DNA from: DASSUW01 sp963806395
Lineage (GTDB): Bacteria; Actinomycetota; Thermoleophilia; Solirubrobacterales; Solirubrobacteraceae
Assembly: GCA_963806395.1 (NCBI GenBank)
Contig: CAWDYI010000011.1
Location: 1 to 64,000 of the forward strand
Length of the DNA stretch: 64,000 nucleotides
Direction of reading: 5' to 3'
The notes under the pieces were generated by a model that had not been told where the DNA came from, did no database searches, and worked only from the letters and a program-made list of their open reading frames with translations. A program made the position numbers and the translations under genes. This document shows positions 1 to 8,031 of this stretch, piece after piece. Position 1 is the stretch's first letter. The number at the start of each line of letters is the position of its first letter.

Positions 1-1936
1 GCACTGGGCCTCGATGGCGTAGCCACCGTCGAAGCGGCCGTCCTTCGTCTCGTTGGGCGATCAGCGGCACCTCGACGCAGCCGGTGTTGACGAAGGCGGG
101 AGCGGGGTACAGCGCACCGGTACCGTCGCGCACGTCGCAGTCCGTCGGTTGCAGCCAGTCGTCGCTCTGCACCTCGTAGAGCAGGACGTCGTCGCGCTCG
201 GCCTCCGGCAGGCTCTTAGGGTCGGGCTCGCCGTCCGGGCCCAGGCCGTAGAGCTGGACGGTCACGCCGGGGATGCCGGGCTCGTAGTCCTCGGCGCCGG
301 CCAGGCTGGGGTCGAGCTCGTTACGCGTCGTCGCGAACTGGATGACGCCCGAGACGCCGCCGTTCTCGTCGCCCGCATACGGGACCTTGCCGAAGTTCAG
401 CTCGGTCCGGTGCGACTCGAGCGTGCGCTGGGCGAACAGGAGATCGCCGCCGAGGTCACCGGGAAGCGGGTTGAAGACGCCCGGCGGATCGTGTTCGTCG
501 TGCAGCGAGGCGCCGGTCCGCTTGAAGCGCCCGAAGCCCACCTCCGCGACCTCGAACTTGCCGAGCTTGCCGATCTGCTCGGGGTACTCGTAGTTGCCGT
601 CGCCGTCGGTGAACGTGGCCTGGAAGATGCTGCCGTCGCGCCAGCGGATGTCGAGGTCGACCCCGGGGATGCCCTGCTCGCCGTCCTGACGGACTCCGTC
701 CTCGGGGATGCCAACCGGGTTTCCGTCGGCGTCGAGGCCGTCATCCTGGAAGACGGCACCGGATAGCCAGCCGAACCAGCGCGCGACGCCGAAGCCGCTC
801 TCGCCGTTGATGTCGACGGTGTTCAGGTCGACGTTCTCGCCGGGACCGACCGTGACCGTCGTAAAGCGGATGATCCAGTCGAGGTCGAAGTCCCACAGCG
901 CCACGGTGTAGGTGCCGGGCGCGACGCCGTCGATCGTGAAGTCGCCTTCCGGGCCGATGGGAGCCGTGTAGACCTGCTCCTCGCTGCCGGGCCCGCCGTC
1001 GATCGCCGCGCCGCCGTTGGAAAGCGCCACGAAGCCCTGCGCGGGGTCGGCGATCGGGTCTCCGAACGTCAACGTGTCGAACGGCGGCCAACCGAGCCAG
1101 GTTCGCGCGTTCCCGGAGATCGACCCGGTCCCGGGCCCGTCGATCGCCAACTCCTTGACGAAGCCGAACCAGAAGGCCGTGCGCGGCGTCTCGATCAGCG
1201 CCTCGCGCCGCGCGCCGAACCCGTCGTCGCCCTCCATCAGCCAGGCGTCGACCACCGGCTTGCCCTCGAAGGTCGAGGTCTGGATCCAGCCGTCGCCGTC
1301 CGGCGGGAGCACTTGGACCTCGTACTTGCCGGGCGGGAGATTCTCGATCGTGACGTTGCCTCCAGCGTCGGTGACGCACGTGCCGCCGCACAGCGGCTCG
1401 TTGTCGTTGTCGACGACGACCTCGCCGACCGTGTCCTCGAGGATGACCGTGAAGCCCTCGATGCCCGACTCGAGCGGCACGTCGGGCGCCCCGTTCACCG
1501 ACCGGTTGTCGTGGAAGGCGTGGACGACCAGGTTCGCCGACGGCAGCGGGTTGCGCGTCATATCGACGACGAGGGGGGCGGCCGACGGGAGCGTCACGTG
1601 CCGGCCCCACATCTTGTAACCGTCGGCGCGCACGGTGACGAGATAGCGCCCGGCGGGAAGCGCCGGCAGCGCGGGCGCGGTCTGGTCTCCGGAGTGGACG
1701 ACCGGACTGTGGCTGGCCATCGGCTTCAGACCGGGGCGCAGGTTCGGGTCCGAGCTGGCGGGATCGCCGGTGTTGTCGATGTTCACCAGATACGTGAACG
1801 GGGATATCGCCGCGCCTGTGCCGGCGTCCCTCGGTACGACCGTCGGCCCCTGGGCCGTCGCCGTGGGCGGCATGAGCGCGCACAGCCCTATAAAGATGAA
1901 AGTAGCTGCCAGGCCGAGCCGGTAGGGGGGTCGCAT
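1..1936 (-). CDS. Secreted SdrD/carboxypeptidase-regulatory-like repeat protein, 3' end missing
   Basis: An open frame runs from ATG at 1936 off the left edge; about 645 codons are visible. The start gives a clear signal peptide (MRPPYRLGLAATFIFIGLCA, then an Ala-x-Ala site). The rest is a string of beta-sandwich modules with the hallmarks of carboxypeptidase-regulatory and SdrD B-like domains: a 'PAGRYLVTVRADGY' turn, 'NLPPGKYEVQVLPP', 'GVAPGTYTVALWD', and an SdrD-type block around positions 640-760 ('DGVRQDGEQGIPGVDL'). Such proteins are cell-surface or secreted scaffolds; no enzyme motif is seen. Near the left edge the frame shifts at a GGG run (55-57): upstream of it the sequence reads sensibly only after dropping one base (ending in 'GRFDGGYAIEAQ'). 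This is either an assembly error or a real frameshift. Function beyond surface or secreted scaffold is unknown. Confidence 0.8.
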   Translation of the reverse strand, partial: MRPPYRLGLAATFIFIGLCALMPPTATAQGPTVVPRDAGTGAAISPFTYLVNIDNTGDPASSDPNLRPGLKPMASHSPVVHSGDQTAPALPALPAGRYLVTVRADGYKMWGRHVTLPSAAPLVVDMTRNPLPSANLVVHAFHDNRSVNGAPDVPLESGIEGFTVILEDTVGEVVVDNDNEPLCGGTCVTDAGGNVTIENLPPGKYEVQVLPPDGDGWIQTSTFEGKPVVDAWLMEGDDGFGARREALIETPRTAFWFGFVKELAIDGPGTGSISGNARTWLGWPPFDTLTFGDPIADPAQGFVALSNGGAAIDGGPGSEEQVYTAPIGPEGDFTIDGVAPGTYTVALWDFDLDWIIRFTTVTVGPGENVDLNTVDINGESGFGVARWFGWLSGAVFQDDGLDADGNPVGIPEDGVRQDGEQGIPGVDLDIRWRDGSIFQATFTDGDGNYEYPEQIGKLGKFEVAEVGFGRFKRTGASLHDEHDPPGVFNPLPGDLGGDLLFAQRTLESHRTELNFGKVPYAGDENGGVSGVIQFATTRNELDPSLAGAEDYEPGIPGVTVQLYGLGPDGEPDPKSLPEAERDDVLLYEVQSDDWLQPTDCDVRDGTGALYPAPAFVNTGCVEVPLIAQRDEGRPLRRWLRHRGPV

Positions 1937-1990
1937 GACGGAGGCGAGCCTCGCTGGCACACAATCCCTTCGCGACGTTTGTTAAGCCTC

Positions 1991-2009
1991 TGTCACGTGA
2001 CTGTCACGT
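1991..2009. promoter_or_regulatory. Direct repeat, candidate OmpR-type operator
   Basis: Two copies of TGTCACGT (1991-1998 and 2002-2009) lie 11 bp apart in the 218-bp divergent gap between the secreted-repeat-protein gene and the response-regulator gene. Direct half-sites one helical turn apart are typical of OmpR/PhoB-family regulators, so autoregulation or control of the divergent surface gene is plausible. The first copy also forms the palindrome GTCACGTGAC. Inferred only. Confidence 0.4.
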
Positions 2010-2154
2010 TGCGCTCATCTGGCATCAGCGCGCCGAATCGCCGTCTTGCGAAGGTATTTCCGATTCGTGATGGCCCTTGACGATGCGGCCGTGCTCTGCG
2101 AGAACACACGCAGCGTCAGGTGGGTGACGGAGCGAGCCCAGCGAAGGACGTCGT

Positions 2155-2826
2155 ATGGCTGTCCCGCGGATCCTTGTGGTCGATGACGAAGTCAGCATCC
2201 TGAGCTTCGTTTCGCGGGCGCTCTCCGCCCACGGATTCCAGGTCGACTGTGCCAGCGATGGCAACCGTGCGCTCGAGCTCGAGCAGAGCGTCGAGTACCA
2301 GCTGATCGTGCTCGACCTCGTCCTGCCCGGCGTCAACGGCATCGCGATTCTCAAGGGCATCGTGGCGCACCGGCCCGAGCAGCCGGTGTTGGTGCTTTCC
2401 GCACTCGGCGACGTCGAGTCGAAGGTCCGCTGCCTTGAGCTGGGTGCGGTCGACTACCTGACCAAGCCCTTTGCTCTGGCCGAGCTGCTGGCCCGGGTGC
2501 GCGCTCGCATCCGTGGCCGCTCCGCGGCCGCCGGCGAGCGCTACCTGCACGTCGGGCCCGTCACGCTCGACCTCCAGCGTCACGTCGCCGAGGCGGGCAA
2601 CGGCCCAGTCTGCCTTTCCAGCCGCGAGTTCGGGCTACTGCTGCACCTGATGCGGCGGGCCGGGACCGTGTGCTCGCGCGAGCAGCTTCTGGCCGAGGTT
2701 TGGGACTGTCCATTCGACCCTGGGACGAACGTTGTCGATGTATACATCCGGCGCCTCCGATCCAAGCTCGGTGCGGAGACGATCGAGACGCTCCGGAACA
2801 TCGGGTACTCGCTTCGCGCTGCGTGA
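2155..2826 (+). CDS. OmpR/PhoB-family response regulator
   Basis: A 223-residue two-component response regulator. The receiver domain (residues about 5-115) has the acidic pair D10-D11, the phospho-acceptor D54 in 'IVLDLVLPG', and K104 in 'DYLTKPF'. A winged-helix DNA-binding domain fills residues about 125-220, ending in the 'VDVYIRRLRSKL' recognition helix and the 'IRNIGYSL'-type wing (here LRNIGYSLRA). The ATG at 2155 is preceded by a good Shine-Dalgarno (GAAGGA). It lies directly upstream of a histidine kinase and so forms a regulator-sensor operon. The signal is unknown; a candidate operator with TGTCACGT direct repeats lies about 150 bp upstream. Confidence 0.93.
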   Translation: MAVPRILVVDDEVSILSFVSRALSAHGFQVDCASDGNRALELEQSVEYQLIVLDLVLPGVNGIAILKGIVAHRPEQPVLVLSALGDVESKVRCLELGAVDYLTKPFALAELLARVRARIRGRSAAAGERYLHVGPVTLDLQRHVAEAGNGPVCLSSREFGLLLHLMRRAGTVCSREQLLAEVWDCPFDPGTNVVDVYIRRLRSKLGAETIETLRNIGYSLRAA

Positions 2827-2861
2827 GCACTGGCCCGGGGTGCGTGAGCACTGGCCCGAGC
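2820..2861 (+). repeat. 21-bp tandem duplication at regulator/kinase junction
   Basis: Two near-identical 21-bp units (2820-2840 and 2841-2861) each start with TGCGTGAGCACTGGCCCG. The first copy contains the TGA stop of the response regulator. In the kinase frame the units encode the seven-residue repeat LREHWPG-VREHWPE. The duplication decides which start codon the kinase can use. Confidence 0.8.
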
Positions 2862-3895
2862 TGCTCTGGGGCATCTTGGCGCTCGACAACGTGGTGCTCA
2901 TGCTCGCGGTCCCGGACTGGCAGACGGTCCCGTTCCACTTGGTGTGGGTCAGCCTCACGGTCCTTTACGGCTTTCGGCTCTGGGGTCCCCGGCAGACCGC
3001 GGCGGTGCTCGCCGCTGTGGTCCTGGTCACCGGCGCCGCCGTCGGTCTCACCGGCAGCTTGACGACGCAGCGGCTCAACGAGCTTGCCGAAGTGCCGCTC
3101 ATGGCGGTGATGTTCATGGTCATGGTGTGGCACGCGCGCCGCCGCCACGAGGCGCTTTGCCAGGTGCGCCGGGCCGCCGAGCGCGAGCGTGACTTCGTCC
3201 GCGATGCCTCACACGAGCTCCGCACGCCGATCACCGTCGCCCGCGGCCACGCCGAGCTGATCCGCACCGCGCACCCCGGCACCCAGACGGCTCGCGACGC
3301 CGACGTCGTGATCGAGGAGCTGGGTCGCCTTGGGCGATCGTCGGACCGGATGCTGATCCTCGCGTCGGCCGAGCACCCGAACTTCGTCATGCTCCAGCCC
3401 GCCGAGCTCGGTGAGCTCGTGCGCTCGGCCGCAGACCGCTGGGGCGCGATCCCCGATCGCCTGTGGACGTTCGTCGATGGAGCCCACGGAAGGCTGCTCG
3501 TCGATCGCGAGCGTGTCGACTGCGCGATCGATGCGCTCATCGAGAACGCGCTGAAGGCCACCGACGCGGGCGATCGCATCACGGTCCAGGCGCGTACGGA
3601 AGGTTCTCACGCCGTTGTGACCGTCGCAGACGAGGGGCGCGGGATCCTCCCGCAGCACCTCGACCGGATCTTCGATCGGTTCGCGCGGCCGCCGGACCCG
3701 CACGGGCGCCGCAACGGGGGCACCGGCCTCGGCCTGCCGATCGTCAAGGCGATCGTCGAGGCACACCGGGGCACGGTCTCCGTATCGAGCGAGGTCGGCC
3801 GGGGAACCACGTTCGAGCTGCGCTTCGCCGGCGTCGTCCCCGCCGACGCACTGCGGGATGAGCCCGCCCCATACGCCGGCGGTGCTCGGACATGA
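2840..3895 (+). CDS. Membrane sensor histidine kinase
   Basis: The sensor partner of the preceding regulator. With the GTG at 2840, 14 bp after the regulator's stop, it has 351 residues. Four hydrophobic helices (about residues 9-24, 31-46, 53-72, 84-97) have almost no extracytoplasmic loop, so it probably senses a membrane or cytoplasmic cue. A HisKA region follows with phospho-acceptor H125 in 'RDASHELRTPIT', then an HATPase_c domain with N-box 'LIENALKATD', G1 'DEGRGI' and G2 'GGTGLGLPI'. The frame is open back to 2732, which would overlap the regulator by 95 bp, so the later start is preferred. The ligand cannot be read from the sequence. Confidence 0.88.
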   Translation: MREHWPELLWGILALDNVVLMLAVPDWQTVPFHLVWVSLTVLYGFRLWGPRQTAAVLAAVVLVTGAAVGLTGSLTTQRLNELAEVPLMAVMFMVMVWHARRRHEALCQVRRAAERERDFVRDASHELRTPITVARGHAELIRTAHPGTQTARDADVVIEELGRLGRSSDRMLILASAEHPNFVMLQPAELGELVRSAADRWGAIPDRLWTFVDGAHGRLLVDRERVDCAIDALIENALKATDAGDRITVQARTEGSHAVVTVADEGRGILPQHLDRIFDRFARPPDPHGRRNGGTGLGLPIVKAIVEAHRGTVSVSSEVGRGTTFELRFAGVVPADALRDEPAPYAGGART

Positions 3896-3970
3896 GCGAT
3901 CTGTCATGTCGCTTGCGTGCGCCCCCGGGGCGCAGTAGCGTCAGCTGCTCCGCAACGCGCTGCCCACGCC

Positions 3971-4918
3971 ATGCCCGCCGCGCTCGCCTTTCCTCGTGCG
4001 CCACGCGGCCGCCGCTTGCTCCGGTGGTTCGGGGAAGCCGTTGCCGTCTGCGCACTCGCCGCGGCGGCGCCGGCGACTTCAGCGCTGGCCGCCTCCGTGA
4101 CCCTCGTCGGCTCCTCTCCGGCCGACGGCGCCACGATCACCGCCCGGCCTGCGGGCGTCCAGCTTGAGGTCTACTGGGCGGTCGAGACCTCCGGCTGCGG
4201 GTTCACGGCGGCTCCCTACTCGCGGCTTTACCTGCGCGGTCCGCTCCCCGGTGGAGAGGAGCGCATGGTCGCGCTGCGGCTCGGGGTCACGGACCTGCAG
4301 GCAGACATGGAGCTGGCGGCGCCTGCGGCGCCCGAGGACTATCGCTACCGGGTCGGGCTCAGGTGCTGGCCGCTTCCCAGGGAGGTTGGTTCGGAGATCC
4401 GCGCGTTCCGGCTCATCTCGGAAGGCAACACCGAGCTGCCCCCGCCTCTGCCCCCGCCCCCGCCCGCTCCGCCGGACCCGCCGCCGCCTTCGCCCGATCC
4501 GCCGCCGCCTCCCGATGACGGGGACTCCCCCGCGGCGGCGAGTCCGGTCGCTCCGGCGCAGGGCGGCGGCACCGGCGCGTCCGGCGAGCGTGCCGACGCG
4601 CCGCGCCACGCGCTGCACGTCCGGGTCGCGGCCGTCCTGCACACGCTGGCCGCTCACGACCTGGCCGCGGACACCCGCGCGCAGCGCGCCCGCGCCTACC
4701 GGCGGCTCCGCCGCGATGCCCGTGCGGCTCTCGCCGCGCTGCGCGCCACCCATGGCGGTGGACCGCTTCGAGCGTGCGCGATTGCGGCCCTGCGCGACGT
4801 GCGCCGTGCGGCGTCGACCGGGATCCGGGTCGTCGCGCGGGCGCGCGGCCCTGCAGCCGAGCGGCGGGCCGCCCGCCGCGTGTCCCGTTCTCTGCGGCAG
4901 CTCGAGGCGTGCATCTGA
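3971..4918 (+). CDS. Secreted proline-rich protein, unknown function
   Basis: A 315-residue protein from ATG 3971 (the frame opens at a GTG at 3917 but that adds no signal). The N-terminus is Arg-rich followed by a hydrophobic, Ala-rich stretch ending 'PATSALA', consistent with a Sec or Tat signal peptide. Residues about 35-140 look like a small Ig-like/CopC-like sandwich ('VGSSPADGATITARPAGVQL') with three Cys. A long Pro linker follows (about 160-190), then an Arg/Ala-rich helical C-terminus. I do not recognise a named family. It follows the histidine kinase by about 75 bp and could be co-transcribed, but nothing links the functions. Confidence 0.65.
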   Translation: MPAALAFPRAPRGRRLLRWFGEAVAVCALAAAAPATSALAASVTLVGSSPADGATITARPAGVQLEVYWAVETSGCGFTAAPYSRLYLRGPLPGGEERMVALRLGVTDLQADMELAAPAAPEDYRYRVGLRCWPLPREVGSEIRAFRLISEGNTELPPPLPPPPPAPPDPPPPSPDPPPPPDDGDSPAAASPVAPAQGGGTGASGERADAPRHALHVRVAAVLHTLAAHDLAADTRAQRARAYRRLRRDARAALAALRATHGGGPLRACAIAALRDVRRAASTGIRVVARARGPAAERRAARRVSRSLRQLEACI

Positions 4919-4961
4919 ACTCGAAGCTGCGGCGCCACGGGATCTGAGCACACGCCGCGAG

Positions 4962-4967
4962 TAGTCT
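4962..4967 (+). promoter_or_regulatory. Candidate -10 (TAGTCT), leaderless
   Basis: TAGTCT lies 7 nt before the GTG at 4975 with no Shine-Dalgarno. It matches the TANNNT leaderless pattern seen across the window, here in front of a decayed gene. Confidence 0.45.
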
Positions 4968-4974
4968 CGCGGGC

Positions 4975-6096
4975 GTGCGGCTGCCGATCGAGGACTACGC
5001 GCTCATCGGCGACCTCCAGACGGCGGCGCTGGTCGGCACGGACGGCTCGATCGACTGGCTCTGCCTACCGCGATTCGACTCGCCCGCGTGCTTCGCGGCG
5101 ATGCTCGGCGACGCCGGAAACGGGCGCTGGAAGATCGCGCCGAAAGGAGACGTACGGCGCGTCGAGCGGCGCTACCGCGACGACACGTTGGTGCTGGAGA
5201 CCGACTTCCACACCGAGGACGGGGTGCTGCGGTTGGTCGACTGCATGCCGCCGCGCGGGCGGGCGCCCGACGTCGTGCGGCTCGTGCAGTGCCTCGAGGG
5301 GCGCGTCGAGGTCGAGATGGAGCTGGTGGTGCGGTTCGACTACGGCCGCGTCGTGCCGTGGATGCGCCGCCACGACAGCTACCGGCTGGCGGTGGCCGGC
5401 CCGGACGCGGTGCGGGTTCGACTCCGGTGTCCCGACGCACGGCCGCGACCGGACGACGGTCGCGGCGTTCGCGGTCGCGGACGGCGACGGGGTGCCGTTC
5501 GTGCTCACCTGGTAACCGTCGCACGAGCCCGAGCCGGACCCCGTGCCGGCCGCGGCGGCGACCGAGACACCTGTGCCTGGTGGCGCGCCTGGATGGACCG
5601 CTGCCATATCAACGAGCCGCTGGTCTGCCGGTCGCTGCTGACGCTGAAGGCGCTCACCTACGCCCCGAGCGGTGGGATCGTCGCGGCCGCCACGACGTCG
5701 CTGCCGGAGAAACTCGGCGTCGTGCGCAAATGCCCTCGCTGTCGCCGAAGTGGCGGTCGAACACCAGCGGCGCCAGCCCTGCGCCGGCGAGGTGTGCGAG
5801 AAGGGCTGGGACGCCGAGCGCTGCACGTTCACGCAGTCGTACGGGTCGAAGGCGCTCGACGCCGCGACGCTGCTGATCCCGCGCGTCGGCTTCCTCGCCG
5901 GCGACGATCCGCGCACCGTCGGGACGCTGGAGGCTGTACAGCGCGAGCTCACGCAGGACGGCTTCGTGCTGCGCTACGCGACCGACGAGGCCGACGACGG
6001 CCTGCCGCCCGGCGAGGGCGCCTTCCTGCCGTGCAGCTTCTGGCTCGTCGACGCGCTCGCGATGGCCGGCCGCCACGATCAGGCGCGCACGCCTAA
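4975..6096 (+). pseudogene. Decayed GH15 glucoamylase/trehalase-like gene
   Basis: Remnant of a glycoside hydrolase family 15 enzyme, normally about 600 residues. Recognisable pieces in order: the N-terminal beta-sandwich (4975 to about 5410, 'YALIGDLQTAALVGTDGSID'); a frameshifted piece ending 'PFVLTW' followed by an in-frame TAA at 5513-5515 where the family continues 'PSHEP'; a third piece in the original frame ('RSLLTLKALTYAPSGGIVAA', 'TTSLPE', about 5620-5730); then, after loss of most of the catalytic (alpha/alpha)6 barrel including the expected 'WDYRYCWLRDA' block, a piece in another frame ('EVCEKGWDAERCTFTQSYGS', 'LPPGEGAFLPCSFWLVDALA', about 5790-6080). The C-terminal 60 or so residues are also gone at the boundary with the stress-protein gene. 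At least two frameshifts, one stop, an internal deletion and a truncation make activity very unlikely. Confidence 0.85.
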
Positions 6097-6521
6097 GACA
6101 CGGGCGGCACGCCGCGCACGACCAGCACGGGCACGGCCGTGACGTGCATCAGCCGGTGTGGCGTGGAGCCGACGATCAGCGCCGTCAGCGGCCGTTCGCC
6201 GTAGGAGCCGACGGCGATCATCTGTGCCCCGACCTCCTCGGCGACCTGCGCGAGCGCCTCGGATGGGCGGTCGTTGACGAGCTCCGCGCTCCCCTGGACG
6301 CCCGCCGCCCGGGCGGTCTCCAGCGCCTCCTCGGTCAACTCCCGCCCGCGCTCGCGGAGCGAGGCGAGGAGGTCGGCGACCTCGCCGCCGAGCGGGGTGG
6401 TCCAGTAGGCGAACGCGATCACGATGTCGACGCCGAGCGCGCCGGCGAGCCGGAGCGCCTCGGCGAGCGCCGCCCGCGCGCCCTCGGTGCCGTCGTAGCC
6501 GACTACGAGCGGGCCGGCCAT
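6093..6521 (-). CDS. Universal stress protein (UspA domain)
   Basis: A 142-residue single-domain UspA protein. It starts 'MAGPLVVGYDGTEGARAALA' with the early Asp of the nucleotide pocket and ends with the ATP-loop signature 'GSYGERPLTALIVGSTPHRL' and 'VPVLVV', so an ATP-binding Usp is likely. The ATG overlaps the stop of the upstream permease gene as TGATG, so the two are translationally coupled; Usp proteins often regulate or accompany transporters. The 3' end abuts the GH15 pseudogene. Confidence 0.9.
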   Translation of the reverse strand: MAGPLVVGYDGTEGARAALAEALRLAGALGVDIVIAFAYWTTPLGGEVADLLASLRERGRELTEEALETARAAGVQGSAELVNDRPSEALAQVAEEVGAQMIAVGSYGERPLTALIVGSTPHRLMHVTAVPVLVVRGVPPVS

Positions 6522-8017
6522 CACAGGTGCGTCGCAGTCTCGGGCTTGCGCTTGAAGAAGTCCGGGTTGTTCAGGCGCCAGAGGATCATCAGCACGGCGC
6601 CGAGCAGCAGGAACCCGATTCCGATCACCAGCGGCGGCCCGAGCCCGAACCACGAGTCGCCGGACTCGGAGTTCTCGGGCTTGGACAGGTCGTAGCACGA
6701 CTTGAAGAAGACCGCGGCCAGGATCAGGCCGCCGAGCAGCGGCCCGACGCCGATCAGGAAGAACGACTTGACCGAACGCAGCACCAGGTGCCGGTAGTAG
6801 ATCGTGCACGCGAACCCGGTCAGGCCGTAGTAGAACGCGATCATCAGCCCGAGCGCGGCGATCGAGTCGAACAGGATGTTCTCGCTCACGATCGTCAGGC
6901 CGACGTACCAGACGATCGAGAGGACGCCCATCAGGATCGTCGAGACGTGCGGGGTGAGGAAGCGCGGGTGGACCTGCCCGAGCGACGCCGGCATGGCGCC
7001 GGAGCGCGCCATCGAGAGGCTCGTGCGCGCCGTCGGGAGGATCGTCGTCTGGGTGGAGGCGGCAGCCGAGGTCAGCACGGCGATGATCAGGATCTTGTCG
7101 AGCGGCGAGCCGAAGACCTCCTCGCCGAGCACGCTCAGCACGTCGTCGGCGTTCTCGACGAGCTGATCCACGCCGCCGTAGGCCTGCGCGGCGTATGCGA
7201 CGACCACGTAGATCAGCAGCAGGATCACGGTCGCCGTCAGAGCCGCCTTGCCAGGACCCTCGTTGGAGTCACGGCTCTCCTCGTTCACCGTCACCGTGCT
7301 GTCCCAGCCCCAATAGATGAAGATCGCGATCAGCACGCCGCTGATCAACGCGTCGAACGAGTCGATCTCGAGCGGGTTCAGCCACGAGAGGCTGGGGTCG
7401 ACCGAGTCGGGACCGGCGTCGCCGGTCGCGACCTTGATCAGTGCCACGACGGCGAACGCGGCCAGCGTGAGGATCTCCGCGCCCAGCAGCCCGACCTGCG
7501 TTCGTGCCGAGAGCTCGATGCCGATGACGCAGATCGTCGTCATCACCGCGATCCAGACCACGCCGACGGCGGTCACGGCAACCACCGACTCGGCCGCGCT
7601 CTCCCAGCCGACCAGGAGGAACGAGTACAGGCCTGCGATCTGGGCCAGGTTGGCCATCACGATCACGTCGGCGACGATGATCGCCCAGCCGCCGAGCCAG
7701 CCCCACGACGGGCCCATCGCCTTCGTGACCCAGGAGAACGTCGTCCCGCAGTCCGGGTCGGCGCGGTTCATGTAGTAGTAGGCCGAGGCGATCAGCAGCA
7801 TCGGCACGAACGCGAGCAGCAGCACCGCCGGCGCCTGGAGCCCGATGCCCGTGACCGCGACGACGAAGCCCAGCGACGCTGCGAGCGAGTAGCCCGGCGC
7901 CGTCGAGGCGACGCCGATCACGCAGCTCGAGACGAAGCCCAGCGCGTCCTTCTTCAGACCCTTGTCAACGACCCCCACGCGATCGGGACCGGAGGGCTCG
8001 ACCTCGACCACGCCCAC
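6521..8017 (-). CDS. APC-superfamily amino acid/amine permease
   Basis: A 498-residue integral membrane permease with about 12 hydrophobic helices. The first helix 'FVSSCVIGVASTAPGYSLAA' has the APC G-[AS]-x-x-P-like break. It probably imports an amino acid or amine by proton or sodium symport. The GTG start at 8017 has no Shine-Dalgarno but has TACGCT (8026-8031 on the opposite strand) 8 nt upstream, suggesting a leaderless mRNA. The stop is coupled (TGATG) to a Usp gene. Only 13 bp separate it from the divergent MFS gene. Substrate unknown; the nearby gamma-glutamyl operon makes an amine plausible. Confidence 0.88.
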   Translation of the reverse strand: MGVVEVEPSGPDRVGVVDKGLKKDALGFVSSCVIGVASTAPGYSLAASLGFVVAVTGIGLQAPAVLLLAFVPMLLIASAYYYMNRADPDCGTTFSWVTKAMGPSWGWLGGWAIIVADVIVMANLAQIAGLYSFLLVGWESAAESVVAVTAVGVVWIAVMTTICVIGIELSARTQVGLLGAEILTLAAFAVVALIKVATGDAGPDSVDPSLSWLNPLEIDSFDALISGVLIAIFIYWGWDSTVTVNEESRDSNEGPGKAALTATVILLLIYVVVAYAAQAYGGVDQLVENADDVLSVLGEEVFGSPLDKILIIAVLTSAAASTQTTILPTARTSLSMARSGAMPASLGQVHPRFLTPHVSTILMGVLSIVWYVGLTIVSENILFDSIAALGLMIAFYYGLTGFACTIYYRHLVLRSVKSFFLIGVGPLLGGLILAAVFFKSCYDLSKPENSESGDSWFGLGPPLVIGIGFLLLGAVLMILWRLNNPDFFKRKPETATHL

Positions 8018-8025
8018 GGCTGGCT

Positions 8026-8031
8026 AGCGTA
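8026..8031 (-). promoter_or_regulatory. Candidate -10 (TACGCT) for the APC permease
   Basis: TACGCT on the minus strand ends 8 nt before the GTG at 8017. The same TA starts TATGCG on the plus strand (8030-8035), an imperfect version of the shared-TA divergent promoters found elsewhere in the window. Confidence 0.4.
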
